A stretch of DNA of 32,117 bases from JAFKKS01 sp039808325 (GTDB taxonomy: Bacteria > Pseudomonadota > Alphaproteobacteria > Rhizobiales > Xanthobacteraceae), in contig JBDHSU010000030.1 of NCBI GenBank assembly GCA_039808325.1, positions 1 through 32,117 of the forward strand. The letters run 5' to 3'. Shown here one piece after another: positions 15,494 to 23,688 of the stretch (its first letter is position 1; each line of letters starts with the position of its first letter). The notes beneath the pieces were generated by a model. That model was given only the letters and a program-made list of their open reading frames with translations. It was not told where the DNA came from and did not search any database. A program made the position numbers and the translations under genes.

Positions 15494-15883
15494 ATGTCCG
15501 ACAGCCGACCTCTTTCACCGCATCTTTCGATCTACCGCATGACGCTGACGATGACGATGTCGATCGTGCATCGCATCACGGGCGGGGCGCTCTATTTCGG
15601 CGTCCTGCTGATGACCTGGTGGCTGCTCGCCGCCGCGTCCGGCCCGGCCGACTACGCCTCCTTCCAGGCGGCCGCCGGCTCATGGATCGGCAAGCTCGTG
15701 ATCCTGCTCGCCACCTGGGCGCTGCTGCATCATCTTCTCGGTGGCGTCCGCCACCTTATCTGGGATCTCGGCTACGGCTTCGGCCCGGCGGAGCGTGAGT
15801 GGCTCACGCGCGCGACGCTGATCGGCTCGATCGGCCTGACCGTGATCCTCCTTGTCGTCTACCTGGCCTTGGGGCGCGGATGA
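15494..15883 (+). CDS. sdhC: Succinate dehydrogenase cytochrome b556 subunit
   Basis: The 129-aa protein has the SdhC signature RPLSPHLSIY followed by SIVHRITGG (His26), three membrane helices, and HHLLGGVRHLIWD, which supplies the haem-ligand region. It anchors succinate dehydrogenase (complex II) in the inner membrane and helps form the quinone site. It is the first gene of a tight operon; its stop overlaps the sdhD start (ATGA). Length and motif order are normal. Confidence 0.96.
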   Translation: MSDSRPLSPHLSIYRMTLTMTMSIVHRITGGALYFGVLLMTWWLLAAASGPADYASFQAAAGSWIGKLVILLATWALLHHLLGGVRHLIWDLGYGFGPAEREWLTRATLIGSIGLTVILLVVYLALGRG

Positions 15884-16284
15884 GCACCACACAAAACAAT
15901 TCGCAGGATATGCGCACGCCCGTCCGGCGCGTGCGCCATCTCGGCGCCGCGCATTCCGGCACGCGGCACTTCTGGCACCAGCGGCTCACCGCGGTCGCCG
16001 CCGTCCCGCTGACCCTGATCTTCATCGTGGTGGCGATGACGCTGATCGGGCGCAATCACGCCGCCGCCGTGCAGATTCTCGGCTCGCCGCTCGTCGCGAT
16101 CGTGATGATGCTGTTCGTGCTCACGACCGTCTATCACATGTGGCTCGGCATGCAGGTGATCGTGGAGGACTACATCCATCACGAGTTCGGCAAGATCGCC
16201 TTGATCATGGGCAACACCTTCTTCTGTGTCGCAGTGGGCGTCGCTTGCGCGTTCGCGCTTCTGAAACTGAGCTTCGGAGTCTGA
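15880..16284 (+). CDS. sdhD: Succinate dehydrogenase hydrophobic membrane anchor subunit
   Basis: The 134-aa protein starts MSTTQNNSQDMRTPVRRVRH and has three membrane helices (VAAVPLTLIFIVVAMTLIG, SPLVAIVMMLFVLTTVYHMW, GNTFFCVAVGVACAFALLKL). The segment YHMWLGMQVIVEDYIHHE matches the SdhD quinone/haem region. The start at 15880 overlaps the sdhC stop by four bases, so translation is coupled. A longer in-frame ORF from 15799 lies entirely in sdhC and is not used. Confidence 0.95.
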   Translation: MSTTQNNSQDMRTPVRRVRHLGAAHSGTRHFWHQRLTAVAAVPLTLIFIVVAMTLIGRNHAAAVQILGSPLVAIVMMLFVLTTVYHMWLGMQVIVEDYIHHEFGKIALIMGNTFFCVAVGVACAFALLKLSFGV

Positions 16285-16288
16285 CGCT

Positions 16289-18121
16289 ATGGCCGGTAAC
16301 GGCAAGACCAACGGAAACGGCCATGGCGCGCCGGCGGTGAACGGCCGCGCCTATCCGATCGAGGATCACACCTTCGACGTGGTGGTGGTCGGCGCCGGCG
16401 GGGCGGGCTTGCGCGCGGTCGTCGGCTGCAGCGAGGCCGGCCTGCGCACCGCCTGCGTGACGAAGGTGTTCCCGACGCGCTCGCACACCGTTGCGGCGCA
16501 GGGCGGCATCGCCGCCGCGCTCGGCAATATGGGCGAGGACGACTGGCGCTGGCACATGTACGACACCGTCAAGGGCGCCGACTGGCTCGGCGACCAGGAC
16601 GCGATCGAATATCTGTGCCGCAACGCACCGGCCGCCGTGTACGAACTCGAACATTGGGGCGTGCCGTTCTCGCGCCGCGAGGAAGACGGCAAGATCTATC
16701 AGCGCCCGTTCGGCGGCATGACCACGCATTACGGCAAGGGCACCGCGCAGCGCACCTGCGCCGCGGCGGACCGCACCGGCCATGCCATGCTGCACACGAT
16801 GTATGGGCAGGCGGTGAAGCACAACGCCGAGTTCTTCATCGAATATTTCGCCATCGATCTCGTCATGGACAACGAAGGCCGCTGCCGCGGCGTCGTCGCG
16901 CTGAAGCTCGACGACGGCACGGTGCACCGCTTCATCGGGCAAACAACGATCCTGGCGACCGGCGGCTACGGCCGCGCTTACTTCTCCTGCACCTCGGCGC
17001 ACACCTGCACCGGCGACGGCGGCGGCATGGCGCTGCGCGCCGGGCTGCCGCTCGAGGACATGGAGTTCGTCCAGTTCCATCCGACCGGCATCTACGGCGC
17101 CGGCTGCCTGATCACCGAGGGCTCGCGCGGCGAGGGCGGCTATCTCGTCAACTCCGAGGGCGAGCGCTTCATGGAGCGCTATGCGCCGTCCGCGAAGGAC
17201 CTCGCCTCGCGCGACGTCGTCTCGCGCGCGATGACCATCGAGATCCGCGAAGGCCGCGGCGTCGGCAAGGACAAGGACCACATCTACCTGCACCTCGACC
17301 ATCTCGATCCGAAGGTGCTGCACGAGCGGCTGCCGGGCATTTCCGAATCGGCGCGCATCTTCGCCGGCGTCGACGTGACGCGCGAGCCGATCCCGGTGCT
17401 GCCGACGGTGCACTACAATATGGGCGGCATCCCCACGAACTATCACGGCGAAGCGCGCCGCGATGCCGATACGCTGGTGCCCGGCCTGATGGCGCTCGGC
17501 GAAGCGGCGAGCGTGTCCGTGCACGGCGCCAACCGGCTCGGCTCGAACTCGCTGATCGATCTCGTCGTGTTCGGCCGCGCCGCGGCGCTGCGCTGCGCCG
17601 ATGTGCTCACTCCCGGCGAGACTCAGGGCGAACTGCCGAAGGATTCCGCCGACCGCGCGCTGGCGCGGCTCGATCGCTTCCGGCACGCCTCCGGCGGCAC
17701 GCCGACCGCGGAACTGCGCTTGAAGATGCAGAAGACCATGCAGACGAACTGCGCGGTGTTCCGCACCGGCGACGTGCTGCAGGAGGGCCACAAGCTCATT
17801 CATGACGTCTTCGCCAGCATCTCCGACGTCCATGTCACCGACCGGTCGCTGGTGTGGAATTCCGATCTCGTCGAGACGATGGAGTTCGACAACCTGATTT
17901 CGCAGGCCGTGGTCACCGTCGATTCCGCGCTCAACCGCACGGAAAGCCGCGGCGCCCACGCGCGCGAGGACTATCCCGATCGCGACGACGCCAACTGGAT
18001 GAAGCACACGCTCTCCTGGCTCGACGACAAGGGCAAGGTCACCCTGAATTATCGCCAGGTGCACAGCTACACCCTTTCGAACGACGTCGCGTATGTCGAG
18101 CCGAAGGCGCGGGTTTATTGA
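16289..18121 (+). CDS. sdhA: Succinate dehydrogenase flavoprotein subunit
   Basis: The 610-aa protein has the dinucleotide fold FDVVVVGAGGAGLRA (about 29-43), the covalent FAD-binding region RSHTVAAQGG with His66, then HPTGIYGAGCLITEGSRGEG and NMGGIPTNYHGE, and a helical C-terminal domain ending in DVAYVEPKARVY. It oxidises succinate to fumarate and passes electrons to SdhB. It begins four bases after sdhD. Its N-terminal extension (about 25 residues, Gly/Asn-rich) is slightly longer than usual. The stop codon is embedded in the TTG start of the next gene. Confidence 0.98.
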   Translation: MAGNGKTNGNGHGAPAVNGRAYPIEDHTFDVVVVGAGGAGLRAVVGCSEAGLRTACVTKVFPTRSHTVAAQGGIAAALGNMGEDDWRWHMYDTVKGADWLGDQDAIEYLCRNAPAAVYELEHWGVPFSRREEDGKIYQRPFGGMTTHYGKGTAQRTCAAADRTGHAMLHTMYGQAVKHNAEFFIEYFAIDLVMDNEGRCRGVVALKLDDGTVHRFIGQTTILATGGYGRAYFSCTSAHTCTGDGGGMALRAGLPLEDMEFVQFHPTGIYGAGCLITEGSRGEGGYLVNSEGERFMERYAPSAKDLASRDVVSRAMTIEIREGRGVGKDKDHIYLHLDHLDPKVLHERLPGISESARIFAGVDVTREPIPVLPTVHYNMGGIPTNYHGEARRDADTLVPGLMALGEAASVSVHGANRLGSNSLIDLVVFGRAAALRCADVLTPGETQGELPKDSADRALARLDRFRHASGGTPTAELRLKMQKTMQTNCAVFRTGDVLQEGHKLIHDVFASISDVHVTDRSLVWNSDLVETMEFDNLISQAVVTVDSALNRTESRGAHAREDYPDRDDANWMKHTLSWLDDKGKVTLNYRQVHSYTLSNDVAYVEPKARVY

Positions 18122-18930
18122 GCGAGCCGACGCAAATCGAGTCCCCGGTGTTCGGCGCCTACGCGCCGAGCGCGCTCCAGCAGCGCATTATCGCGTTCGC
18201 GCGCGCGACGCCGCTGCATCACGGCCGGCTGCGAAACGGAGTCGTGCGGCTGCTGGCGCACGTTCGCCCAGGACCGATCGATTGGCGGGTCGGCGGCGGT
18301 GCGTTTCGATTGCGCCTCGATCACAACGGGACCGATCGGGCGTTGTTGCTCAAGCCGCAGTTCGAGGCCAGCGAGGTCGCGTTTCTCGCTGCGACGGCCT
18401 GCGATGGCGTATTCGTCGACATCGGCGCGAATGTCGGGGCCTACACGATATTGGTTTCCGCGGCGACCGGCGGAGGTTGCCGGGTGCTGGCGGTCGAGCC
18501 GCTCAAAATCCTCGCCGATCAGTTGCGCGCCAATGTCGCGCTCAGCGGCTTCGACAAGGTGACGGTGCTCGGCCATGCGCTGAGCGCTAAGGAGGGAGAA
18601 CTCGCACTGCGCCTCGATGCGGCCAATCTCGGCGCGAGCGCTGTTCGCGGCGAAGGCGACTACGTGGTGCGGGCGCGGCCGCTTCTCGACACGGTTTTGG
18701 ACGCCGGGATTGACGCCATCGATGCACTGAAGATCGATATCGAAGGGCATGAGGACCACGTCCTCGTGCCGTTCTTTTCAACTGCGCCTCGCGCTCTCTG
18801 GCCGCGGCGGGTCGTGATCGAGCACCTGCACCGTGCCGGATGGCAGCACGACTGCATCGCCGACATGGTGGCGCGCGGCTATGCCGTCGTGGGCAAAACC
18901 CGCACCAATTTGCTGCTTTCGTGCACTTAG
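18118..18930 (+). CDS. FkbM-family SAM-dependent methyltransferase inside the sdh operon
   Basis: The 270-aa product has the SAM-binding motif VFVDIGANVGAYTI (about 98-111), VLAVEPLKILADQLRANVAL, and LKIDIEGHEDHVL, where FkbM-type enzymes keep an acidic motif. The first 90 residues match no domain I know. The family methylates sugars, lipids or small metabolites; the substrate here is unknown. The TTG start overlaps the sdhA stop (TTGA), and the gene ends 30 bases before sdhB, so it is probably co-expressed with complex II. It has more TTG, GTT and TTT codons than its sdh neighbours, which suggests later insertion (inference). Confidence 0.88.
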   Translation: MSEPTQIESPVFGAYAPSALQQRIIAFARATPLHHGRLRNGVVRLLAHVRPGPIDWRVGGGAFRLRLDHNGTDRALLLKPQFEASEVAFLAATACDGVFVDIGANVGAYTILVSAATGGGCRVLAVEPLKILADQLRANVALSGFDKVTVLGHALSAKEGELALRLDAANLGASAVRGEGDYVVRARPLLDTVLDAGIDAIDALKIDIEGHEDHVLVPFFSTAPRALWPRRVVIEHLHRAGWQHDCIADMVARGYAVVGKTRTNLLLSCT

Positions 18931-18960
18931 GCTCGTCCTTAGAACTGAAAGACTGATGAT

Positions 18961-19740
18961 ATGGTCGAACTGACGCTTCCGAAGAACTCGCGGATCACCG
19001 AGGGCAAGACGTGGCCGAAGCCGATGAGCGCGGCGCGCGTCACGGAGTTCAAGATCTATCGTTGGAGTCCCGACGAGCAGAAGAACCCGCGGATGGACAC
19101 CTACTACGTCAACCGCGACGACTGCGGGCCGATGGTTCTGGACGCGCTGATCTGGATCAAGTCGAACATCGATTCGACGCTGACCTTCCGCCGCTCCTGC
19201 CGCGAGGGCATCTGCGGCTCCTGTTCGATGAACATCGATGGCGTCAACACGCTCGCCTGCACGCGCGGCATGGACGAGATCGACGGAACGGTGAAGATCT
19301 ATCCGCTGCCGCACATGCCGGTGGTCAAGGACCTGGTGCCGGACCTGACGACCTTCTATGCGCAGCACGCGTCCATCCAGCCTTATCTGCAGACGGTGAG
19401 CCCGACGCCGCAGCGCGAGTGGAAGCAGTCGGAGCCCGAGCGCGGCAAGCTCGACGGACTTTACGAATGCATTTTGTGCGCCTGCTGCACGACCTCGTGC
19501 CCGAGCTATTGGTGGAACGGCGACCGTTATCTCGGCCCTGCGGCGCTGTTGCAGGCGGCGCGCTGGCTCAAGGATTCGCGCGACGAGCAGACGGGCGAGC
19601 GCCTCGACTTCCTGGAGGACCCGTTCCGCCTCTACCGCTGCCATACCATCATGAACTGCACCAAGGCATGCCCGAAGGGCCTCAATCCGGCGCAGGCGAT
19701 CGCCGAGATCAAGGCGATGATGGTCGAGCGGCAGACGTAG
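18961..19740 (+). CDS. sdhB: Succinate dehydrogenase iron-sulfur subunit
   Basis: The 259-aa protein has the [2Fe-2S] ligands CREGICGSC and LAC (Cys80, 85, 88 and 100) and the two clusters of the C-terminal domain, CILCACCTTSC (170-180) and RCHTIMNCTKACPKG (227-239). These give the 2Fe-2S, 4Fe-4S and 3Fe-4S centres that pass electrons from SdhA to the quinone. It closes the sdh operon after the inserted methyltransferase gene. A strong hairpin with a T run lies 164 bases downstream (19904-19940). Confidence 0.98.
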   Translation: MVELTLPKNSRITEGKTWPKPMSAARVTEFKIYRWSPDEQKNPRMDTYYVNRDDCGPMVLDALIWIKSNIDSTLTFRRSCREGICGSCSMNIDGVNTLACTRGMDEIDGTVKIYPLPHMPVVKDLVPDLTTFYAQHASIQPYLQTVSPTPQREWKQSEPERGKLDGLYECILCACCTTSCPSYWWNGDRYLGPAALLQAARWLKDSRDEQTGERLDFLEDPFRLYRCHTIMNCTKACPKGLNPAQAIAEIKAMMVERQT

Positions 19741-19810
19741 CGCCTTCGGGGAAAGCAGCGGTGTCATTCCGGGACGACGCGCTTGCGGCGAGCCCGGAAT
19801 CCATAACCCC

Positions 19811-19838
19811 AGATCACGATGATTTTGGATCGAATCGA
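19811..19838 (-). repeat. Half copy of repeat family B
   Basis: AGATCACGATGATTTTGG followed by ATCGAATCGA matches one arm of the family B palindrome in the same sense as the copy at 11947. It then stops abruptly, so this is a truncated remnant downstream of sdhB. Confidence 0.75.
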
Positions 19839-19903
19839 CGGCCACAATATCGAGGCGGTCTGTCACGCGCCGGCGTAAGCCTTGGCGCATATGAGTGCGC
19901 GCA

Positions 19904-19940
19904 GCAAACGGCCGGCGCAGCGCCGGCCGTTTGCGTTTTT
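19904..19940 (+). terminator. Rho-independent terminator of the sdh operon
   Basis: GCAAACGGCCGGCG and CGCCGGCCGTTTGC form a perfect 14-bp stem with loop CAG, followed by GTTTTTAA on the plus strand. It lies between sdhB and the convergent gene at 19955. There is no T run on the other strand. Confidence 0.8.
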
Positions 19941-19954
19941 AACGGTGTGCGGCG

Positions 19955-20248
19955 CTACTCGCCGTCGATGCCGTCATCTTCCTCGTAGCGGTTCTGCCGC
20001 ACGATGGAGCCGGTATTCTCGTCCTCGCGTGGCGTCGCGTAGCCGCGATACATGGCGCGAGGCCGCGTGTAGTAAGGCTCGGAGAAACGTCCGTAAGTGT
20101 TACCGTAGTTCGAGCCGCCGGGGTCGCTCTCGTTGGCAGCCGGATAGTTGTTGGAAAGGTCGGGAGAGCCTTCGCCGGCGAAAGCCTGCGAGCCGAGCGC
20201 CGTCAGCGTGAGGGCGGCGGCGAGTGCGATCGTCTGAGTCGTCTTCAT
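19955..20248 (-). CDS. Small exported protein, GEGS/DENTG paralogue 1
   Basis: The 97-aa protein has a Sec signal peptide (MKTTQTIALAAALTLTALGS, then QAFA) and a mature region starting GEGSPDLSNNYPA. It is rich in Tyr, Asn and Arg and ends PREDENTGSIVRQNRYEEDD. The cleavage-site motif AGEGS, the NN pair and DENTG recur in the protein at 21407-21700, which has exactly the same length. I recognise no domain. The ATG at 20248 has GGAG six bases upstream. It is probably a periplasmic or surface protein. Confidence 0.72.
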   Translation of the reverse strand: MKTTQTIALAAALTLTALGSQAFAGEGSPDLSNNYPAANESDPGGSNYGNTYGRFSEPYYTRPRAMYRGYATPREDENTGSIVRQNRYEEDDGIDGE

Positions 20249-20572
20249 GATCATCTCCATTGCGAACGAGCGTGACGCACTTGCCCCGATTCCGAACGCA
20301 CCGGGATACGTTCGGAAGATTCCAACTTGAGAGTCACCGTTCTGGTTGACGCCGCAGGAGACATCCGGTCAACGCCGCCGTCGCCTTGCAGCCTGCCGCC
20401 AGATAACGCGGACGGCGATGATTGGAAGGCGCGGCGCGGCAGCCATGCAAATGGTGCAAGTGCGAACACAAACGCGCGAGCCAAAGAGGGCTCTCGGGTC
20501 TGATCCCACGGCATTGAATCAGACCCGTCGCTATCGTTTTGTTTGGCACGGTCCGCCGGGTCGGGCCCGAAG
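20249..20572. other. Intergenic region, no gene recognised
   Basis: This stretch lies upstream of the leftward exported-protein gene and should hold its promoter. It contains GGTCTGATCC and GAATCAGACC arms (about 20498-20526) that could form a hairpin. I see no clear promoter or ORF. Confidence 0.35.
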
Positions 20573-20615
20573 GCATGCTTTTCAGAAAACCGGTTTCCAC
20601 TTTTCGGGATCATGC
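20573..20615. repeat. Short palindromic repeat (AAAACCGGTTT core)
   Basis: GCATGCTTTTCAGAAAACCGG, then TTTCCACTTTTCGGGATCATGC. This is the widespread rhizobial 43-bp palindrome with an AAACCGGTTT centre. It directly abuts the stop codon of the GNAT gene. Confidence 0.75.
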
Positions 20616-20616
20616 T

Positions 20617-21195
20617 TTAGGCGTGTTTCAACAATCGCGCCTGCACGTCGAGCACGGCGGTGGCGAAGCCGAGGGTATCCACCAGCGACTCGCGCATCAG
20701 CGACAGCGCCGTCGGCTGCGGCGCCTCCACATGCGCGGCGACGCTGCCGAAATCGAATTGCAGATCGGCGTCGAATTTTCGCGCCAGCCGCTGCATCACC
20801 TTGTTCTCCGCGAGGCACGCCATGTAGAGCGTTCGGATACGCCGGTTGCGCGCGCTCAAGATCGTGTGCCGCAGCAGCACGGCGCCGACGCCATGGCTTT
20901 GCCACGGCTTCTCGATGCTGAACGCGGCCTCCGCCTCGTGGGCTAGGTACGGGCCGAGCGGACGCAGTTCGGCGACGCCGCGCAGGATGCCGTCGAGAAA
21001 GAAGCCATGCATCACCGTGCGGAGGTCGCGCGACATCGACGCGTAGTTCTCGATGAAGGCATCCGACACGGCGCCGCTGAAGCGGCTGCGGCGGCTTTCA
21101 GGGTCGAGACGCAGGAGATGGTCGCGATAGGCGGCGTGGTCCGCGGGGAGGAGCTTGCGAACGGTGCCGGCGTGCGGGAGAGGTTCGTGCGTCAT
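20617..21195 (-). CDS. GNAT-family N-acetyltransferase
   Basis: The 192-aa product begins MTHEPLPHAGTVRKLLPADH and shows the GNAT pattern: FLDGILRGVAELRPLG, AAFSIEKPWQSHGVGAVLLR (the acetyl-CoA-binding Q/R-x-x-G-x-G/A region appears as QSHGVGAVL), then IRTLYMACLAENKVMQRLARK. Substrate unknown. The LDPESRRSRFSG segment near the N-terminus resembles GNAT domains fused to acyl-CoA synthetase-like proteins, but here it stands alone. The ATG at 21195 is preferred over an in-frame start 27 codons upstream, which lacks similarity. It lies between two paralogous exported-protein genes on the same strand. Confidence 0.85.
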   Translation of the reverse strand: MTHEPLPHAGTVRKLLPADHAAYRDHLLRLDPESRRSRFSGAVSDAFIENYASMSRDLRTVMHGFFLDGILRGVAELRPLGPYLAHEAEAAFSIEKPWQSHGVGAVLLRHTILSARNRRIRTLYMACLAENKVMQRLARKFDADLQFDFGSVAAHVEAPQPTALSLMRESLVDTLGFATAVLDVQARLLKHA

Positions 21196-21350
21196 GAGGG
21201 TTCGCCTTCGTTGAAGGCTCTCGCAGGTGCGCTTCCTCACGATGCATTCGCCGACGCCCGTTCCGGGTCTTGTCATGCGGAGCTAAATGTAGGGCTGCGA
21301 TCGTGGCCGTTAAATGAATCCGCGCGAAAAAATGCCGTGGCATGGGGTCG

Positions 21351-21382
21351 CAAGAAAACGGCCGGCGCCGGGCCGGCCGTTT
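21351..21382 (-). terminator. Terminator-like hairpin after exported-protein paralogue 2
   Basis: Read on the minus strand, AAACGGCCGGC and GCCGGCCGTTT form an 11-bp stem with loop CCGGC, followed by TCTTG. It sits just after the stop at 21407. Its stem shares the AAACGGCCGGC sequence of the sdh terminator at 19904. Confidence 0.6.
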
Positions 21383-21406
21383 CGGGTGATCCTCTTGCGT
21401 GAGCCG

Positions 21407-21700
21407 CTACTCGTCGTAGTCGGGCTCTGGCATGCCTCTCGGCACGTAGCCGGTATTCTCGTCCGCGCCGATGACCGGGGCGGAGACCGCATAATCCGGC
21501 GTCCCGTAATAACGCGGCGTCTCGTAGCCCGGCACGACCACGATCTCGGGCGCGGCATAGCGGGCCTCGTATTCGTTCGGATATTGCTGCGTTCCGATCA
21601 CATTGTTGTCGGAGTCGACGGATCCTTCGCCCGCCTGGGCGGTGGCGGCCAAGCCGACCGCGAACACAGCCGCGAGCGCGGCCTTCATGGTGTTGTTCAT
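21407..21700 (-). CDS. Small exported protein, GEGS/DENTG paralogue 2
   Basis: The 97-aa protein has a signal peptide (MNNTMKAALAAVFAVGLAAT, then AQA), then GEGSVDSDNNVIGTQQYPNE, a Tyr/Pro-rich middle (PGYETPRYYGTPDY) and GADENTGYVPRGMPEPDYDE. It shares AGEGS-x-D, NN and DENTG with the protein at 19955-20248, and both are 97 residues. GGAGAA precedes the ATG at 21700; a longer in-frame ORF to 21829 lacks a signal peptide at its start. No domain is recognised. Confidence 0.72.
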   Translation of the reverse strand: MNNTMKAALAAVFAVGLAATAQAGEGSVDSDNNVIGTQQYPNEYEARYAAPEIVVVPGYETPRYYGTPDYAVSAPVIGADENTGYVPRGMPEPDYDE

Positions 21701-21999
21701 CCCGTTCTCCTTTGAAGGATGGTTTGTTTCTGGCGCGCCGGGCCGTTGTTTGCCGGCCGGTTGGTGCGCGCCGTGCGCTGCCTGGCACTTGGAGCTAACG
21801 AGGGCGACGCGGCGTGGTTCCGGCCGCATCCGGGGCCAGCTTCACCGGTCCGTGAGGACGCTGCTCGCACGCGGCTTATAACGCCCCGAAAAAAAGCGCT
21901 TTCCGCCGTGGGAAACGCGCCGGGAGAGCGGAACCGGGTTTCGCTCCATCGCGTCCCGCACTATGAGAGAGCCACCCGCCACCGAGTTTTTCACCTCAC

Positions 22000-23172
22000 A
22001 TGCAAGGCGCTCTTTCGAACCGCTACGACGCGCTGGTCGCCGCCGGCGAAATCGAACGCGACACCGCGCAGGAGGCGATCCTGCGCCGGTTCGAACGGCT
22101 GTGCCAGGACCTGGCGGCGCGGCGCAACAGCGGCAAGTCCTCGGCGCTCGGCTGGCTGCTGCGGCGAAAGGGCGATCGCGAACCGGTCAAGGGCGTCTAC
22201 CTCTACGGCAGCGTCGGACGCGGCAAGACCATGCTCATGGATCTGTTCTTCGCCGTCGCGCCGGCCGAGCGCAAGCGGCGGGCGCACTTTCATGAGTTCA
22301 TGCTGGACGTGCATGAGCGCGTGCACGCGTACCGCCAGAAGCAGAAGCGCGGCGAGGTCGGCGAGGGCGATCCGATCTCGATGGTGGCCGCGGATATCAG
22401 CGAAGAATGCACGCTGCTCTGCTTCGACGAATTCCACGTCACCGACATCGCCGACGCGATGATTCTCGGGCGGCTGTTCACGCAGCTCTTCGAGAGCGGT
22501 CTCGTCGTCGTCGCGACGTCGAACGTCGCGCCCGACGATCTTTATGCCGAGGGCCTCAATCGCGCGCTGTTCCTGCCGTTCATCGCGCTCCTCAAATCGC
22601 GCGTCGACGTGATGCGGCTCGATTCGCGCACCGATTTCCGGCTGGAAAAGCTTGCGGGCGCGCCGGTCTGGTACGTTCCCGCCGACGCTTCCGCCGACGC
22701 CGCGATGAACCAGGCGTGGCGCCGCCTGACGACCGGCGAAAATGGCGCGCCGGTCGATCTGCCGATCAAGAGCCGCGTCATCCATGTGCCACGCGCGGCG
22801 ATGGGCGCCGCCCGTTTCGCCTTCAAGGACATCTGCGGCGTTCCGCTCGCCGCCGCCGACTATCTCAAGATCGCGCATGAGTTTCATACGCTGCTGATCG
22901 ACCACATCCCGGTCATGGATTACGCGCGCCGCAACGAGGCGAAGCGCTTCATCATTCTCATCGACACGCTTTACGACTACGGCGTGAAGCTCGTCGCTTC
23001 CGCCGCGGCCGAACCCACGGATCTCTATACCGGCGAGAATGGTTACGAGGCGCTGGAGTTCAGCCGCACGGCGTCGCGATTGATCGAGATGCGCTCGGAA
23101 GAATATCTCGCGCTTCCGCACGGCTCGCGCGCCGCCGCCGGCGAGGTGCGCCCCGGAGTGGTCGATACCTGA
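22000..23172 (+). CDS. zapE: Cell division protein ZapE (AFG1-like ATPase)
   Basis: The 390-aa P-loop ATPase has Walker A GSVGRGKT (70-77) and Walker B LLCFDEFHV (Asp143-Glu144), followed by VTDIADAMILGRLFTQLFE and TSNVAPDDLYAEGLNR. This is the AFG1/LACE1 family, called ZapE in bacteria, where it associates with FtsZ. Its C-terminal part (RNEAKRFIILIDTLYDYGVK, then TASRLIEMRSEEYL) is also typical. Length is normal. In alphaproteobacteria zapE often lies upstream of mdh, as here. Confidence 0.95.
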   Translation: MQGALSNRYDALVAAGEIERDTAQEAILRRFERLCQDLAARRNSGKSSALGWLLRRKGDREPVKGVYLYGSVGRGKTMLMDLFFAVAPAERKRRAHFHEFMLDVHERVHAYRQKQKRGEVGEGDPISMVAADISEECTLLCFDEFHVTDIADAMILGRLFTQLFESGLVVVATSNVAPDDLYAEGLNRALFLPFIALLKSRVDVMRLDSRTDFRLEKLAGAPVWYVPADASADAAMNQAWRRLTTGENGAPVDLPIKSRVIHVPRAAMGAARFAFKDICGVPLAAADYLKIAHEFHTLLIDHIPVMDYARRNEAKRFIILIDTLYDYGVKLVASAAAEPTDLYTGENGYEALEFSRTASRLIEMRSEEYLALPHGSRAAAGEVRPGVVDT

Positions 23173-23211
23173 GGCCGCGTCGACTTGCGGTCCGTCGCCG
23201 GGCTGAGCGCA

Positions 23212-23530
23212 GTCCGCGCGCCCCGTAGCCCGGATTGAGCGCAGCGAAATCCGGGAGGCGCGCCCGGCCCGGACAGTTCCCCGTGTTTCGCTGCGCTCAA
23301 CACGGGCTACGACGCCTACGACGTCGTGCCCTGCCGTCAGTCGTGCCTTCTCCTCCGTCGTTCCGGTTCGCCGCCTTGGCCGGAATGACGGTCCGCGTGC
23401 CCCGTAGCCTGGATTGAGCGCAGCGAAATCCGGGAGGCGCGCCCGGCCCGGACAGTTCCCCGCGTTTCGCTGCGCTCAACACGGGCTACGACGTCGTGCC
23501 CTGCCGTCAGTCGTGCCCTCTCCTCCGTCG
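23212..23530 (+). repeat. Tandemly duplicated palindromic repeat block
   Basis: Copy 1 starts GTCCGCGCGCCCCGTAGCCC at 23212; copy 2 starts GTCCGCGTGCCCCGTAGCCT at 23391. They differ by a few substitutions and a 9-base CCTACGACG insertion in copy 1, so the duplication looks fairly recent. Confidence 0.8.
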
Positions 23531-23675
23531 TGCCGGCCGAGCGCTATTGGCCTCAGCATCATCGAGAGCATGATGATTCTGGTTTCTGGCTCGCGGCGGC
23601 GTTGCCGCCTTGGCCGGAATGACGGCCCTGTGCATTGCACCACAACGGGGCGGCGCAAGGTGCTCGTCATTCTGG

Positions 23676-23688
23676 TATAATGTATAAT
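23676..23688 (+). promoter_or_regulatory. Candidate mdh promoter -10 region
   Basis: Two overlapping TATAAT hexamers (TATAATGTATAAT) stand out in a GC-rich genome about 135 bases before mdh. No good -35 hexamer is seen at 17 bases, so the exact promoter is uncertain. Confidence 0.45.

Noticed and set aside
16205..18064. Minus-strand ORF of about 620 codons opposite sdhA
   Set aside because: Codon-mirrored shadow of a highly conserved gene; composition is His/Arg/Ala-biased.
23223..23500. Possible CRISPR-like repeats before mdh
   Set aside because: Only two units, each itself a palindromic element, with no uniform short repeats or spacers and no cas genes.
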